A stretch of DNA of 19,303 bases from F1-60-MAGs149 sp032119475 (GTDB lineage Bacteria > Actinomycetota > Thermoleophilia > Gaiellales > F1-60-MAGs149): NCBI GenBank assembly GCA_032119475.1, contig JAUMCA010000059.1, positions 1-19,303 of the forward strand, in the 5' to 3' direction. The position numbers and the translations under genes were made by a program. Shown here one piece after another: positions 5,294-12,689 of this stretch (positions within the stretch are counted from its first letter, which is position 1; each line of letters begins with the position of its first letter). The notes beneath the pieces are model-generated. The model was given only the letters and a program-made list of their open reading frames with translations. It searched no databases and had not been told where the DNA came from.

Positions 5294-8146
5294 CTAGTCC
5301 CCCGCGACCAGATCCGCCACCGGCGGGCACGTGCAGACGAGGTTCCGATCGCCGTACGGCTGGTCGATGCGGCGCACCGGCGGCCAGTACTTCTCCGGGC
5401 CCATCGTCACCACCGGGTAGACCGCCTCGTCGCGGCTGTACGCGTGGTTCCAATCGCCGGTCAGCATGCGCGCCGTGTGCGGCGCGTTGACGAGCGGGTT
5501 GTCGTCGGCCGGCCACTCGCCCGCGACGACGCGGTCGATCTCGTCCTTGATCGCGATCATCGCGGAGCAGAACCGGTCGATCTCGCCCTTGTCCTCGGAC
5601 TCGGTCGGCTCGATCATCAGCGTCCCGGCGACCGGGAACGACATCGTCGGCGCGTGGAAGCCGTAGTCGATCAGCCGCTTCGCGACGTCCTCGACCGAGA
5701 TGCCCGTCTCCTTCGTGATGTCACGCAGGTCGACGATGCACTCGTGGGCGACGAGGCCGTCCTTGCCGGTGTAGAGGATCGGGTAGTACGGCGCGAGCGT
5801 CTTCGCGATGTAGTTGGCGTTCAGCACGGCGACCTGCGTCGCCTGCTTGAGGCCGTCCGGCCCCATCAGGCGGATGTACGCCCAGGAGATCGGCAGGATG
5901 CTCGCCGATCCCCACGGCGCCGCGGACACCGGTCCCGGACCCTGCAGCGGGTGGTTCGGCAGGAACGGGCGCAGATGCGCGCGGACCGCGACCGGGCCGA
6001 CGCCCGGGCCACCGCCGCCGTGCGGGATGCAGAACGTCTTGTGCAGGTTCAGGTGCGAGACGTCGGCGCCGAACTTGCCGGGCTGCGCCACGCCGACGAG
6101 CGCGTTCATGTTCGCGCCGTCGACGTACACCTGGCCGCCGGCGTCGTGCACCATCGCGCAGATCTCGCCGACGGTCTCCTCGTAGACGCCGTGCGTCGAC
6201 GGGTAGGTGATCATCAGCGCCGCGAGCTGGTCGCCGTGCTCGGCGATCTTGGCGCGCAGGTCGTCGAGGTCGATGTCGCCCTTGTCGTCGCAGGCGATGA
6301 CGACGACGCGCATGCCGCACATCACGGCGCTCGCCGCGTTCGTGCCGTGCGCGGACACCGGGATCAGGCAGACGTCGCGCTGCTCGTCGCCGCGGCTGCG
6401 GTGGTACCCGCGAATCGCCAAGAGGCCCGCGAACTCGCCCTGCGAGCCGGCGTTCGGCTGCAGCGACACGGCGTCGTAGCCGGTGATCGCGACGAGCCAC
6501 CGCTGCAGCTCGTTGATCATCAGCAGGTAGCCGTCGGTCTGGTCGAGCGGCGCGAACGGATGGATCGACGCGAACTCCGGCCACGTGATGGCCTGCATCT
6601 CCGTCGTCGCGTTCAGCTTCATCGTGCAGGAGCCGAGCGGGATCATCGAGCGGTTCAGCGCGATGTCCTTGCCCGACAGCCGCCGCAGGTAGCGCAGCAT
6701 CTGCGTCTCCGAGCGGTACTCGTGGAAGACGGGGTGCTGCAGGATGGCGTCGGTGCGCAGCAGGTCGGACGGGATCGCGTCCGCGATCTCCGCGTCGAGG
6801 TCGTCGATGTCCGCCTCCACCCGGAACGTGTGCCAGAGGTCCTCGACGTGATGGCGCTCGGTGACCTCGTCGCAGGAGATGCCGACGGTGTCGCGGTCGA
6901 CGCGACGCAGGTTGATGCCGAACTGGCGCGCCTGCGCGATGACGATGTCGGCGTGTGACGGCACGCGCACGTGGATCGTGTCGAAGAACGTCTCGTGCAG
7001 GACGTTGATGCCGCCGCGGCGCAGGCCCTCGGCGAGGATCGACGTGAGCCGATGGACGCGCTCGGCGATCGCGCGCAGGCCGTCGGGCCCGTGGTAGACG
7101 GCGTACATCGACGCGATCACCGCGAGCAGCACCTGCGCGGTGCAGATGTTCGAGGTCGCCTTGTCGCGGCGGATGTGCTGCTCGCGCGTCTGCAGCGCGA
7201 GCCGCAGGGCGGGCGCGCCATCCGCGTCGATCGAGACGCCGACGATGCGGCCGGGCATGAGGCGCTCGAGGCCCTCGCGCACGGCCATGTAGGCGGCGTG
7301 CGGGCCGCCGAAGCCGAACGGCACGCCGAAGCGCTGCATCGAGCCGATCGCGATGTCGGCCCCGATCGACGCCGGCGAGGCGAGCAGGACCAGCGCGAGC
7401 GGATCGGCGGCGACCACGGCGAGGGCGCCCTTGGCGTGCAGCGCCTCGATCGTCGACCGCCAGTCGCGGATGCGGCCGTCGGCGCCGGGGTGCTGGAGCA
7501 GCGCGCCGACGATGTCGCCGTCGGGCAGTCCCTGCTCGAGGTCGGCGACGACGACCTCGACGCCGATCGGCTCCGCCCGCGTCTGGATCACGGCGATCGT
7601 CTGCGGCAGTGCATCGGCGTCGATCACGAAGACGCCGTGGTCCCGCTTGGCGTGGCGCAGGCAGAGCGTCATCGCCTCCGCCGCGGCAGTCGCCTCGTCG
7701 AGCAGCGACGCGTTCGCGCGCGGCAGGCCGGTCAGGTCCGCGACGACGGTCTGGTAGTTGAGCAGGGCCTCGAGCCGGCCCTGCGAGATCTCCGGCTGGT
7801 ACGGCGTGTACGCCGTGTACCACGCGGGGTTCTCGAAGACCTTGCGGAGCACGACCTGCGGCGTGTGGGTGCCGTGGTACCCGAGGCCGATCATCTGCGT
7901 CATGACGCGGTTGCGCTCGCCGATCTCGCGCAGCTCGTCGAGGACCTCGATCTCCGTGGCGGCCGGCGGGACGTCGATCGCCTCGCGCATCTGGATGGCC
8001 TGGGGGACGGCGGCCGCCTCCAGCGCGTCGAGGCTGGCGTAGCCGAGGGCCTCGAGCATGGCCGCCTGCTCCCCGGCGCCGGGGCCGATGTGACGGCGAC
8101 TGAACGGTACGGCGTGCTCGAGTTCCGAGAGCGACGGGCGCGACAT
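5294..8146 (-). CDS. gcvP: glycine dehydrogenase (decarboxylating), P-protein
   Basis: A 950-residue, full-length, single-chain P-protein of the glycine cleavage system. It decarboxylates glycine with pyridoxal phosphate and passes the aminomethyl group to lipoylated GcvH. The start MSRPSLSELEHAVPFSRRHIGP and the catalytic lysine K703 in HLNLHKTFCIPHGGGGPG are unmistakable, and NAGSQGEFAGL is also conserved. The start ATG at 8146 is preceded by AAGGAG at 5 bases; a longer open frame upstream has no such site. No gcvT, gcvH or lpd is adjacent. The gene is followed after 15 bases by a TRIC-type channel gene. The untranslated leader of about 80 bases has repeats and possible alternative stems (see 8147-8239). 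Confidence 0.97.
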   Translation of the reverse strand: MSRPSLSELEHAVPFSRRHIGPGAGEQAAMLEALGYASLDALEAAAVPQAIQMREAIDVPPAATEIEVLDELREIGERNRVMTQMIGLGYHGTHTPQVVLRKVFENPAWYTAYTPYQPEISQGRLEALLNYQTVVADLTGLPRANASLLDEATAAAEAMTLCLRHAKRDHGVFVIDADALPQTIAVIQTRAEPIGVEVVVADLEQGLPDGDIVGALLQHPGADGRIRDWRSTIEALHAKGALAVVAADPLALVLLASPASIGADIAIGSMQRFGVPFGFGGPHAAYMAVREGLERLMPGRIVGVSIDADGAPALRLALQTREQHIRRDKATSNICTAQVLLAVIASMYAVYHGPDGLRAIAERVHRLTSILAEGLRRGGINVLHETFFDTIHVRVPSHADIVIAQARQFGINLRRVDRDTVGISCDEVTERHHVEDLWHTFRVEADIDDLDAEIADAIPSDLLRTDAILQHPVFHEYRSETQMLRYLRRLSGKDIALNRSMIPLGSCTMKLNATTEMQAITWPEFASIHPFAPLDQTDGYLLMINELQRWLVAITGYDAVSLQPNAGSQGEFAGLLAIRGYHRSRGDEQRDVCLIPVSAHGTNAASAVMCGMRVVVIACDDKGDIDLDDLRAKIAEHGDQLAALMITYPSTHGVYEETVGEICAMVHDAGGQVYVDGANMNALVGVAQPGKFGADVSHLNLHKTFCIPHGGGGPGVGPVAVRAHLRPFLPNHPLQGPGPVSAAPWGSASILPISWAYIRLMGPDGLKQATQVAVLNANYIAKTLAPYYPILYTGKDGLVAHECIVDLRDITKETGISVEDVAKRLIDYGFHAPTMSFPVAGTLMIEPTESEDKGEIDRFCSAMIAIKDEIDRVVAGEWPADDNPLVNAPHTARMLTGDWNHAYSRDEAVYPVVTMGPEKYWPPVRRIDQPYGDRNLVCTCPPVADLVAGD

Positions 8147-8239
8147 ACGAGCTCCTTCTGCTTCCACTGATTCGCGGACGCGCCGACGCAGGGCGGCGAG
8201 TCCCCTTGAGTTGTCCCCTTGCGTCCCGGGCACACGGTA
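8147..8239 (-). promoter_or_regulatory. gcvP leader with candidate promoter and repeats
   Basis: TACCGT (8239-8234, minus strand) is a possible -10 element and would give a leader of about 80 bases. Within the leader, CAAGGGGAC occurs twice, 13 bases apart (8221-8213 and 8208-8200). GGACGC (8226-8221) can pair with either GCGTC (8189-8185) or GCGTCC (8181-8176), allowing alternative stems. I do not see the conserved core of a glycine riboswitch. Regulation of glycine catabolism at this leader is possible but not shown. Confidence 0.35.
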
Positions 8240-8334
8240 CCGCCGCACCCGGCCCGCCGCCACCACGTGACGGAGCCCCGTCGGGACCGTGCGCCGCTGC
8301 GGCCGAGTCGCGACGCGGGTCGCCGGGGATCGGG

Positions 8335-8340
8335 TATGCT
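8335..8340 (+). promoter_or_regulatory. -10 element TATGCT of tRNA-Asp
   Basis: TATGCT ends 12 bases before the first base of the mature tRNA, predicting a very short precursor leader. No clear -35 element is visible. The same hexamer serves the cupredoxin gene at 14104-14109. Confidence 0.5.
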
Positions 8341-8352
8341 CGCGGTCGGACT

Positions 8353-8426
<74 letters not shown>

Positions 8427-8430
8427 TCAC

Positions 8431-8460
8431 CGAAGGGGATCCCGCAAGGGGTCCCCTTCG
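8431..8460. terminator. strong hairpin with GCAA tetraloop between tRNA-Asp and convergent gene
   Basis: A 13-bp stem (8431-8443 with 8448-8460, one G-T pair) is closed by a GCAA loop at 8444-8447, a stable GNRA tetraloop. It begins 4 bases after the tRNA and ends 6 bases before the stop of the convergent TIM-barrel gene, so it can terminate both transcripts. No T-tract follows. Confidence 0.75.
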
Positions 8461-8466
8461 CCGTTA

Positions 8467-9414
8467 CTACGCCCGCTGGATGCCGCGCTCGGCGAGGATC
8501 CGGTCGACGTGCGCCGTCGCGCGCGCGTAGGACTCCTCCTCGAGGGCGATGACGCGTGCGGGATCGCGCTGGACCTCGGCGTCGACGTCGCGGAGGAAGA
8601 ACACCGGGTCGTCCGGGTCGGCGTGCTCGCGGAACAGCGGCCCGTCCATCGGCTCCGGGGCGAGGCCGTCCTCGCGCGGGCTGAACGGAGCGGAATAGGA
8701 CCACACGTTCTCGAACGCGATGCGCGTCATGCCCGCGCGCAGGAGGCGCTCGGTGATCTCGGCGATCGGCAGGACGCCCTCGCCCGTCGGCACGCCGCAG
8801 ACCCGGCCGCCCATCACCACGTGGTCCTTGAGGTGCGCCTTGCGCGTCCAGGGCAGGACGGCCTCGAGCCCGGCGATCGGGTCCTCGTGGACCATCATCG
8901 AGTTGCCGTAGTCGTAGAGCGCGCCGACGAACGGGTGGTCGACGCGCTCGAGGATCCGGCCCATCTCGACGCCGGTGAACTCCTCGTGGTTCTCGAGCAG
9001 CACCGGGATGCCGCGGTCCTCGGCGATCGGGCCGATCTCGACGAGGTCCCGGATGGTGGCGTCGATCACCTCGGCCCGGGGGCCCTCGTGGGTCGTGTAC
9101 GTGCGCAGATGGCCGGCACCGAGGCGGGTCGCGATGTCGAGCATCCGCGTCAGGTGGACGGGGTCCGTGTCGCTGGTCTCGATGTCGACCTCGAGGCCGC
9201 GCTCGCGCAGCGCCGTCGCGACGCGCTCGATGTGCTCGTCGGAGTCCCCGCCGAGGTGGCGCAGGCGCGGGCCGTTGACGTTGAGGCCGATGCCGGGGTT
9301 CCCGTCCGCGACGCAGCGGTCGAGCAGGTCGATGATCCCGAACGCGGGATCGTGGGTGAGGCGGAACCGGAACGAATAGGTGTGCAGGAAGAGCTGGATC
9401 GGCGGGAGCGTCAT
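8467..9414 (-). CDS. sugar phosphate isomerase/epimerase-like TIM barrel (AP endonuclease 2 superfamily)
   Basis: A 315-residue protein of the xylose isomerase-like TIM-barrel superfamily. The metal-binding acidic and histidine residues fall at the usual strand ends: E141 (LLENHEEF), D168 (ALYDYGNS), H194/H198 (KAHLKDH) and E235 (IAFENVW). Family members isomerise or epimerise sugars and related polyols; the substrate here is unknown. The ATG overlaps the stop of the kinase-like gene upstream by ATGA (9414-9411), so the two are translationally coupled and probably work together on one small hydroxylated compound. The C-terminal extension after residue 240 (about 75 residues) is acidic and longer than the minimal barrel. 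Confidence 0.85.
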   Translation of the reverse strand: MTLPPIQLFLHTYSFRFRLTHDPAFGIIDLLDRCVADGNPGIGLNVNGPRLRHLGGDSDEHIERVATALRERGLEVDIETSDTDPVHLTRMLDIATRLGAGHLRTYTTHEGPRAEVIDATIRDLVEIGPIAEDRGIPVLLENHEEFTGVEMGRILERVDHPFVGALYDYGNSMMVHEDPIAGLEAVLPWTRKAHLKDHVVMGGRVCGVPTGEGVLPIAEITERLLRAGMTRIAFENVWSYSAPFSPREDGLAPEPMDGPLFREHADPDDPVFFLRDVDAEVQRDPARVIALEEESYARATAHVDRILAERGIQRA

Positions 9415-10265
9415 GCGAGGTCCTCGAGGGAGAGGTCGAGCGCCCGAGCGTAGCGGGCCGCCCCGTCCGGGTCCGTGTCGGCCAGCTCGACCCGCCGCTG
9501 GGCGCAGTACGCGGCCATCCGGTAGGTGAGCGCGCGCCAGAGCGCCTCGAGGCGGGCGGCGACGGCATCGTCGTCGTAGGCGGCGAGGAAGGCGTCCCGC
9601 TCGTGCACGGCGAGCGGCTCGCGTTGCGACAGCACCTGGAACGCCGGCGACAGGAACGAGAACAGGTCCTCGGCGGGGTCGCCGAGGGCGGGACACTGCC
9701 AGTCGATCAGCCGCGTCCCCGCCGCGCCCACGATCAGGTTCGCCGGCCCCGCGTCGGTGTGGATCAGCGCCCGTCGCTCGGCGGACGGCACGGCATCGCG
9801 CGGCACCGCGGCACGCAGGCGCAGCGCGTCGGCCGGATCGGCGGCGGCGAGCAGCGGCTCGGCCTGGGCGACGATGCCGGCGGCGGACGTGGGCACCGAC
9901 CGGAAGCCCGAGGCCGGCACCGCGTGCTGCGCCCGGAACAGACGCGCGACATCCTCCACCCCGCCCGCCCACGGATTCCCGTCGACCCAGCGGTAGAGCA
10001 GCACCGCGGGATCGTCGGCGTCGATGCGGGGGAGGAAGTCGACGAACTCGGGGGCGACACCGACCCCGCCGAGGGTGATCAGCGCCCGCACCTCGTCCTC
10101 GGGCAGCATCGGGAACAGGAGCGGGCCGGGCCCCTCGGCGTAGACCTTCGCCACCCAGTCGAAGCCGGTGCCGCGGACGCGCGCGACCGCGTTCCAGTAG
10201 CCGCCGGTCAGCGGCGTGACGGTCACCGGTTCGTTCGGGGGAACGGCGCCGCGTCGCGTGAGCAA
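9411..10265 (-). CDS. phosphotransferase of the APH/choline kinase fold
   Basis: A 284-residue protein with the aminoglycoside phosphotransferase fold. The candidate ATP-binding lysine is K40 (VAKVY). The catalytic loop is H169-T-D171 with metal-binding N176 (HTDAGPANL), and the Mg-binding aspartate is D188 (LIDWQCPALGDP). Family members phosphorylate small hydroxyl compounds such as choline, homoserine, methylthioribose or aminoglycosides. The partner isomerase-like gene overlaps its end, which favours a catabolic sugar or polyol kinase over antibiotic resistance. The start is uncertain. The first available codon is TTG at 10265 without a good ribosome site, while coding-like sequence (TPPIDVLEL) continues upstream without an ATG, GTG or TTG. 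Confidence 0.75.
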   Translation of the reverse strand: MLTRRGAVPPNEPVTVTPLTGGYWNAVARVRGTGFDWVAKVYAEGPGPLLFPMLPEDEVRALITLGGVGVAPEFVDFLPRIDADDPAVLLYRWVDGNPWAGGVEDVARLFRAQHAVPASGFRSVPTSAAGIVAQAEPLLAAADPADALRLRAAVPRDAVPSAERRALIHTDAGPANLIVGAAGTRLIDWQCPALGDPAEDLFSFLSPAFQVLSQREPLAVHERDAFLAAYDDDAVAARLEALWRALTYRMAAYCAQRRVELADTDPDGAARYARALDLSLEDLA

Positions 10266-10318
10266 CTCGAGGACGTCGATGGGCGGAGTCTGACGCGTGC
10301 CCGGCCGGAGCGCCAGCC

Positions 10319-11188
10319 TCAGCGCGGCGCGATGCGGACCGCGACGTTCGCGCTGCGCGACGTGCCGTCGGTTGCGCGCACCGTCATCCGCACCGTGTAC
10401 GACCCGGCACGCCGAGCGCTCACACGGCCGCCCGTGATGCGGAGCCCGTCGCCGCGGGGCATCCGATACGACACGGCGTCACGCACGGGGTCGAAGGCCA
10501 GCCCGCCGTGCAGCGCCATCCGGCGGTGGCGGAAGCGCCAGCCGACGCGGCCGGTGATCGGCCCCGGGGCCGGCGCTGCCCCGTGCGCCGCCGTGACGGG
10601 CGCCGCGGGAGGCGTCACCGGACCGACCGTGGCGCTGCGCGCCGCCGTCGCCCCACCCGCGTTCGTCGCGGTCACGACCGCGCGCACGAAGCGGCCTGCG
10701 GCGGCGGTCGGCACGGCGATCGCCGCCGACGCCGCATCGGGCACGGCCGCGCAACTCGCGGCCTCGGCGGTTGCGCAGACCTCCCACGCGTAGGCGAACG
10801 ACGCCGGCGATCCCGTCCACGTGCCGTCGGATGTGGTGAGAATCGCGCCCACGGTCGGCGTCCCGCTGATCGCCGGGTCGCCGGTGGCCACCGGGGCATC
10901 GGTGCGGACGACGAGGTTGATCGTCGACTCCTTCTGGATGTTGTAGTCCTGGAGCGTGCGACCGTCCTCGAGCTCCTGGCCGGCGAAGACCAGCCGCTGC
11001 CGGTCGGGTGGGATGCCCTCCTTGTCCTGGATCTTCGCCCTGACGCTCTCGATCGAGTCCGACGGCTCAACCTCCAGCGTGATGGTCCTGCCGTCCGGCG
11101 TCTTCACGAAGATCTGCATCGCCGACGCCGCAGGCACCACGAGCAACATGCCGACGAGGACGACGAGGACGACAGCCAGACGGGGCAC
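10319..11188 (-). CDS. secreted protein with N-terminal eukaryote-like ubiquitin domain and Ig-like domain
   Basis: The protein has 289 residues. Residues 1-23 are a signal peptide ending in AASA, with cleavage predicted directly before M24. Residues 24-97 are ubiquitin: compared with human ubiquitin from memory, 58 of the first 72 positions are identical. Lysines K6, K29, K33 and K63 are kept; K11 and K27 are Arg and K48 is Gln. L8 is Pro, I44 is Val and V70 is kept. The tail LRLRGG is replaced after Arg72 by TDAP, so it cannot be activated in the usual way. Residues about 104-189 form an Ig-like domain (GTPTVGA, DGTWTGSP, cysteines 138 and 146). Residues 209-289 form another beta-rich segment. 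The start is GTG at 11188, 6 bases after a TACATT -10 element, so leaderless. It is divergent from the flavin oxidase gene. Function unknown. Confidence 0.9.
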   Translation of the reverse strand: MPRLAVVLVVLVGMLLVVPAASAMQIFVKTPDGRTITLEVEPSDSIESVRAKIQDKEGIPPDRQRLVFAGQELEDGRTLQDYNIQKESTINLVVRTDAPVATGDPAISGTPTVGAILTTSDGTWTGSPASFAYAWEVCATAEAASCAAVPDAASAAIAVPTAAAGRFVRAVVTATNAGGATAARSATVGPVTPPAAPVTAAHGAAPAPGPITGRVGWRFRHRRMALHGGLAFDPVRDAVSYRMPRGDGLRITGGRVSARRAGSYTVRMTVRATDGTSRSANVAVRIAPR

Positions 11189-11194
11189 GTCACG

Positions 11195-11200
11195 AATGTA
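11195..11200 (-). promoter_or_regulatory. -10 element TACATT of the secreted ubiquitin gene, leaderless
   Basis: TACATT on the minus strand is separated by 6 bases from GTG 11188. No ribosome site exists between them. It lies in a 61-bp divergent region shared with the flavin oxidase promoter at 11238-11243, with 37 bp between the two hexamers. Confidence 0.55.
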
Positions 11201-11237
11201 TCAGCCGTGCGCCGAAGGAACGAGGCATCGGGGGTGC

Positions 11238-11243
11238 GATACT
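11238..11243 (+). promoter_or_regulatory. -10 element GATACT of the flavin oxidase gene, leaderless
   Basis: GATACT is separated by 6 bases from ATG 11250, leaving no room for a Shine-Dalgarno sequence. It is divergent with the ubiquitin gene promoter. Confidence 0.5.
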
Positions 11244-11249
11244 GCGGCC

Positions 11250-12668
11250 ATGGCCGTCGCGACGCCGTCGCCTGTCCGCTCCGCCGCCGACGCGCGCTAC
11301 CGCGCGGTGTCCGGCTGGCTCGACGGCGTGCCCGAGCCGCTCGATCCGCGGCCGCCGCTGCCCGGCGATCAGCAGGTCGACGTCGCGATCGCGGGCGGCG
11401 GGCTGACCGGCCTGTGGGCGGCGTACTGCCTGGCGCAGGGCGATCCGCGGCTGCGCATCGTCGTCTGCGAGCGGGACGTCGTCGGCTACGGGGCGAGCGG
11501 GCGCAACGGCGGCTTCCTGTCCGCCGGCATGGCGGGCGAGGCCCGGGTGTTCTCCAAGCGCGGCGGCATGGACGCGGTGCGCCGGGCGGAGCGCGCGTTC
11601 ATGGACGGCATCGACTGGGTGGGCGACGTGGTCGCCGCCGAGGGGATCGACTGCGGGTACCACAAGGGCGGCGCGCTGCGGATCGCGACGTCCCCGACGC
11701 AGGCCGCGCGCGTCGCGGCCGGGGCGGCCGGCCGGCGGGAGCGGGGCTACGCGGACACCGACCTCTGGGAGATCAGCCTCGAGGAGCTGCAGCGGCGTGT
11801 GCGCTTCCACGGCGCCGTCTCCGCGCTGTACACGCCGCACTGCGCGCGCATCGACCCGGCGCGCCTCGTCCGCGGTTTGGCGCGCGCGTGCGAGCGGCTC
11901 GGCGTCACGATCCACGAGCAGACGCCGGTCACCGCGATCGAACGCGGCCGCCTGGTCTGCCGCCAGGGCACCGTGCAGGCCGACGTCGTGCTCCGCGCGA
12001 CCGAGGCCTTCACCCGCGACCTGCCCGGCGGCAGCCGCCGGTACCTGCGGATCTACTCGCACATGGTCCAGACGGAGGTGCTGCCGGACGAGGTCTGGGG
12101 CGAGCTCGGCTGGGACAACTGCGAGCCGATCGCGGACCAGCGGTACCACTTCTTCTACGCCCAGCGCACGATGGACAACCGGATCGCGCTCGGCGGCCGC
12201 GGCACCTCGTACTACTTCGGCGACCGCATCCGCGACGAGAACGACCGCAACGACGCGATCTTCCGCCGCATCGAGGAGGCGCTCCGGCTCCACTTCCCCG
12301 CGGCGGCGAGCGCGGGTATCGAGCACCGTTGGGGCGGCTCGTTCGCCGCGCCGCGCGACTGGAGCATGGGCGTCGGGTTCGACCCGACGACCGGCATGGG
12401 GCACGCCGGCGGCTTCGCCGGCCACGGGCTGACGGGGACGAGCATCGCGGGCCGCACCCTCGCGGACCTGATCCTCCGCCGCGACTCCGACCTCCTGACC
12501 CTCCCGTGGGTCGACCACGAGGCGCGCCGCTGGGAGCCCGAGCCGCTGCGCGCGATCGCGGCGACGTCGATCTCCCGCATCCTCCTGAGCGCCGATGCGC
12601 ACGAGGAGCGGACCGGACGCCCCGCCCGCCGCGTCGCGCTCGTGCGCCGCTTCATGCCCGGCCGCTGA
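11250..12668 (+). CDS. FAD-dependent oxidoreductase of the DAO family (amine/imino-acid oxidase-like)
   Basis: A 472-residue cytoplasmic flavoenzyme. The FAD-binding motif VAIAGGGLTGLWAA lies at about 45-58 after an N-terminal extension. SGRNGGFLSAG follows the second strand, as in gamma-glutamylputrescine oxidase (PuuB) and related D-amino-acid oxidase-fold proteins. The C-terminal GHAGGFAGHGLTGT segment is the usual second FAD contact. Such enzymes oxidise amines or N-methylated amino acids with release of hydrogen peroxide, and some release formaldehyde. The substrate is not determinable here. ATG 11250 lies 6 bases after a GATACT -10 element. It is divergent from the secreted ubiquitin gene and followed after 21 bases by the ogt-like gene, which has its own -10 element. 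Confidence 0.88.
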   Translation: MAVATPSPVRSAADARYRAVSGWLDGVPEPLDPRPPLPGDQQVDVAIAGGGLTGLWAAYCLAQGDPRLRIVVCERDVVGYGASGRNGGFLSAGMAGEARVFSKRGGMDAVRRAERAFMDGIDWVGDVVAAEGIDCGYHKGGALRIATSPTQAARVAAGAAGRRERGYADTDLWEISLEELQRRVRFHGAVSALYTPHCARIDPARLVRGLARACERLGVTIHEQTPVTAIERGRLVCRQGTVQADVVLRATEAFTRDLPGGSRRYLRIYSHMVQTEVLPDEVWGELGWDNCEPIADQRYHFFYAQRTMDNRIALGGRGTSYYFGDRIRDENDRNDAIFRRIEEALRLHFPAAASAGIEHRWGGSFAAPRDWSMGVGFDPTTGMGHAGGFAGHGLTGTSIAGRTLADLILRRDSDLLTLPWVDHEARRWEPEPLRAIAATSISRILLSADAHEERTGRPARRVALVRRFMPGR

Positions 12669-12677
12669 TCCGCGGAC

Positions 12678-12683
12678 TAGGCT
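12678..12683 (+). promoter_or_regulatory. -10 element TAGGCT of the ogt gene, leaderless
   Basis: TAGGCT lies 6 bases before ATG 12690 and begins 10 bases after the stop of the preceding gene. The identical hexamer, with identical spacing, precedes the PNPOx-like gene at 15505. Confidence 0.55.
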
Positions 12684-12689
12684 GGGCGC

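Noticed and set aside
4847..6958. 703-codon plus-strand open frame opposite gcvP
   Set aside because: Its composition (Arg, Asp, Val, His repeats) is typical of an antisense shadow, and gcvP on the other strand is unmistakable.
8147..8300. Glycine riboswitch upstream of gcvP
   Set aside because: Short stretches (CAAGGGGAC, ACTC) look superficially similar, but the conserved aptamer core and tandem arrangement cannot be drawn.
9411..10265. Aminoglycoside resistance gene
   Set aside because: The fold is shared, but coupling to a sugar-isomerase-like gene and the lack of any resistance or mobile context favour a metabolic kinase.
10319..11188. Ubiquitin gene as eukaryotic contamination
   Set aside because: It has a bacterial signal peptide, a GTG start with a -10 element at the local spacing, a bacterial Ig-like domain fused in frame, no intron, and continuous bacterial neighbours.
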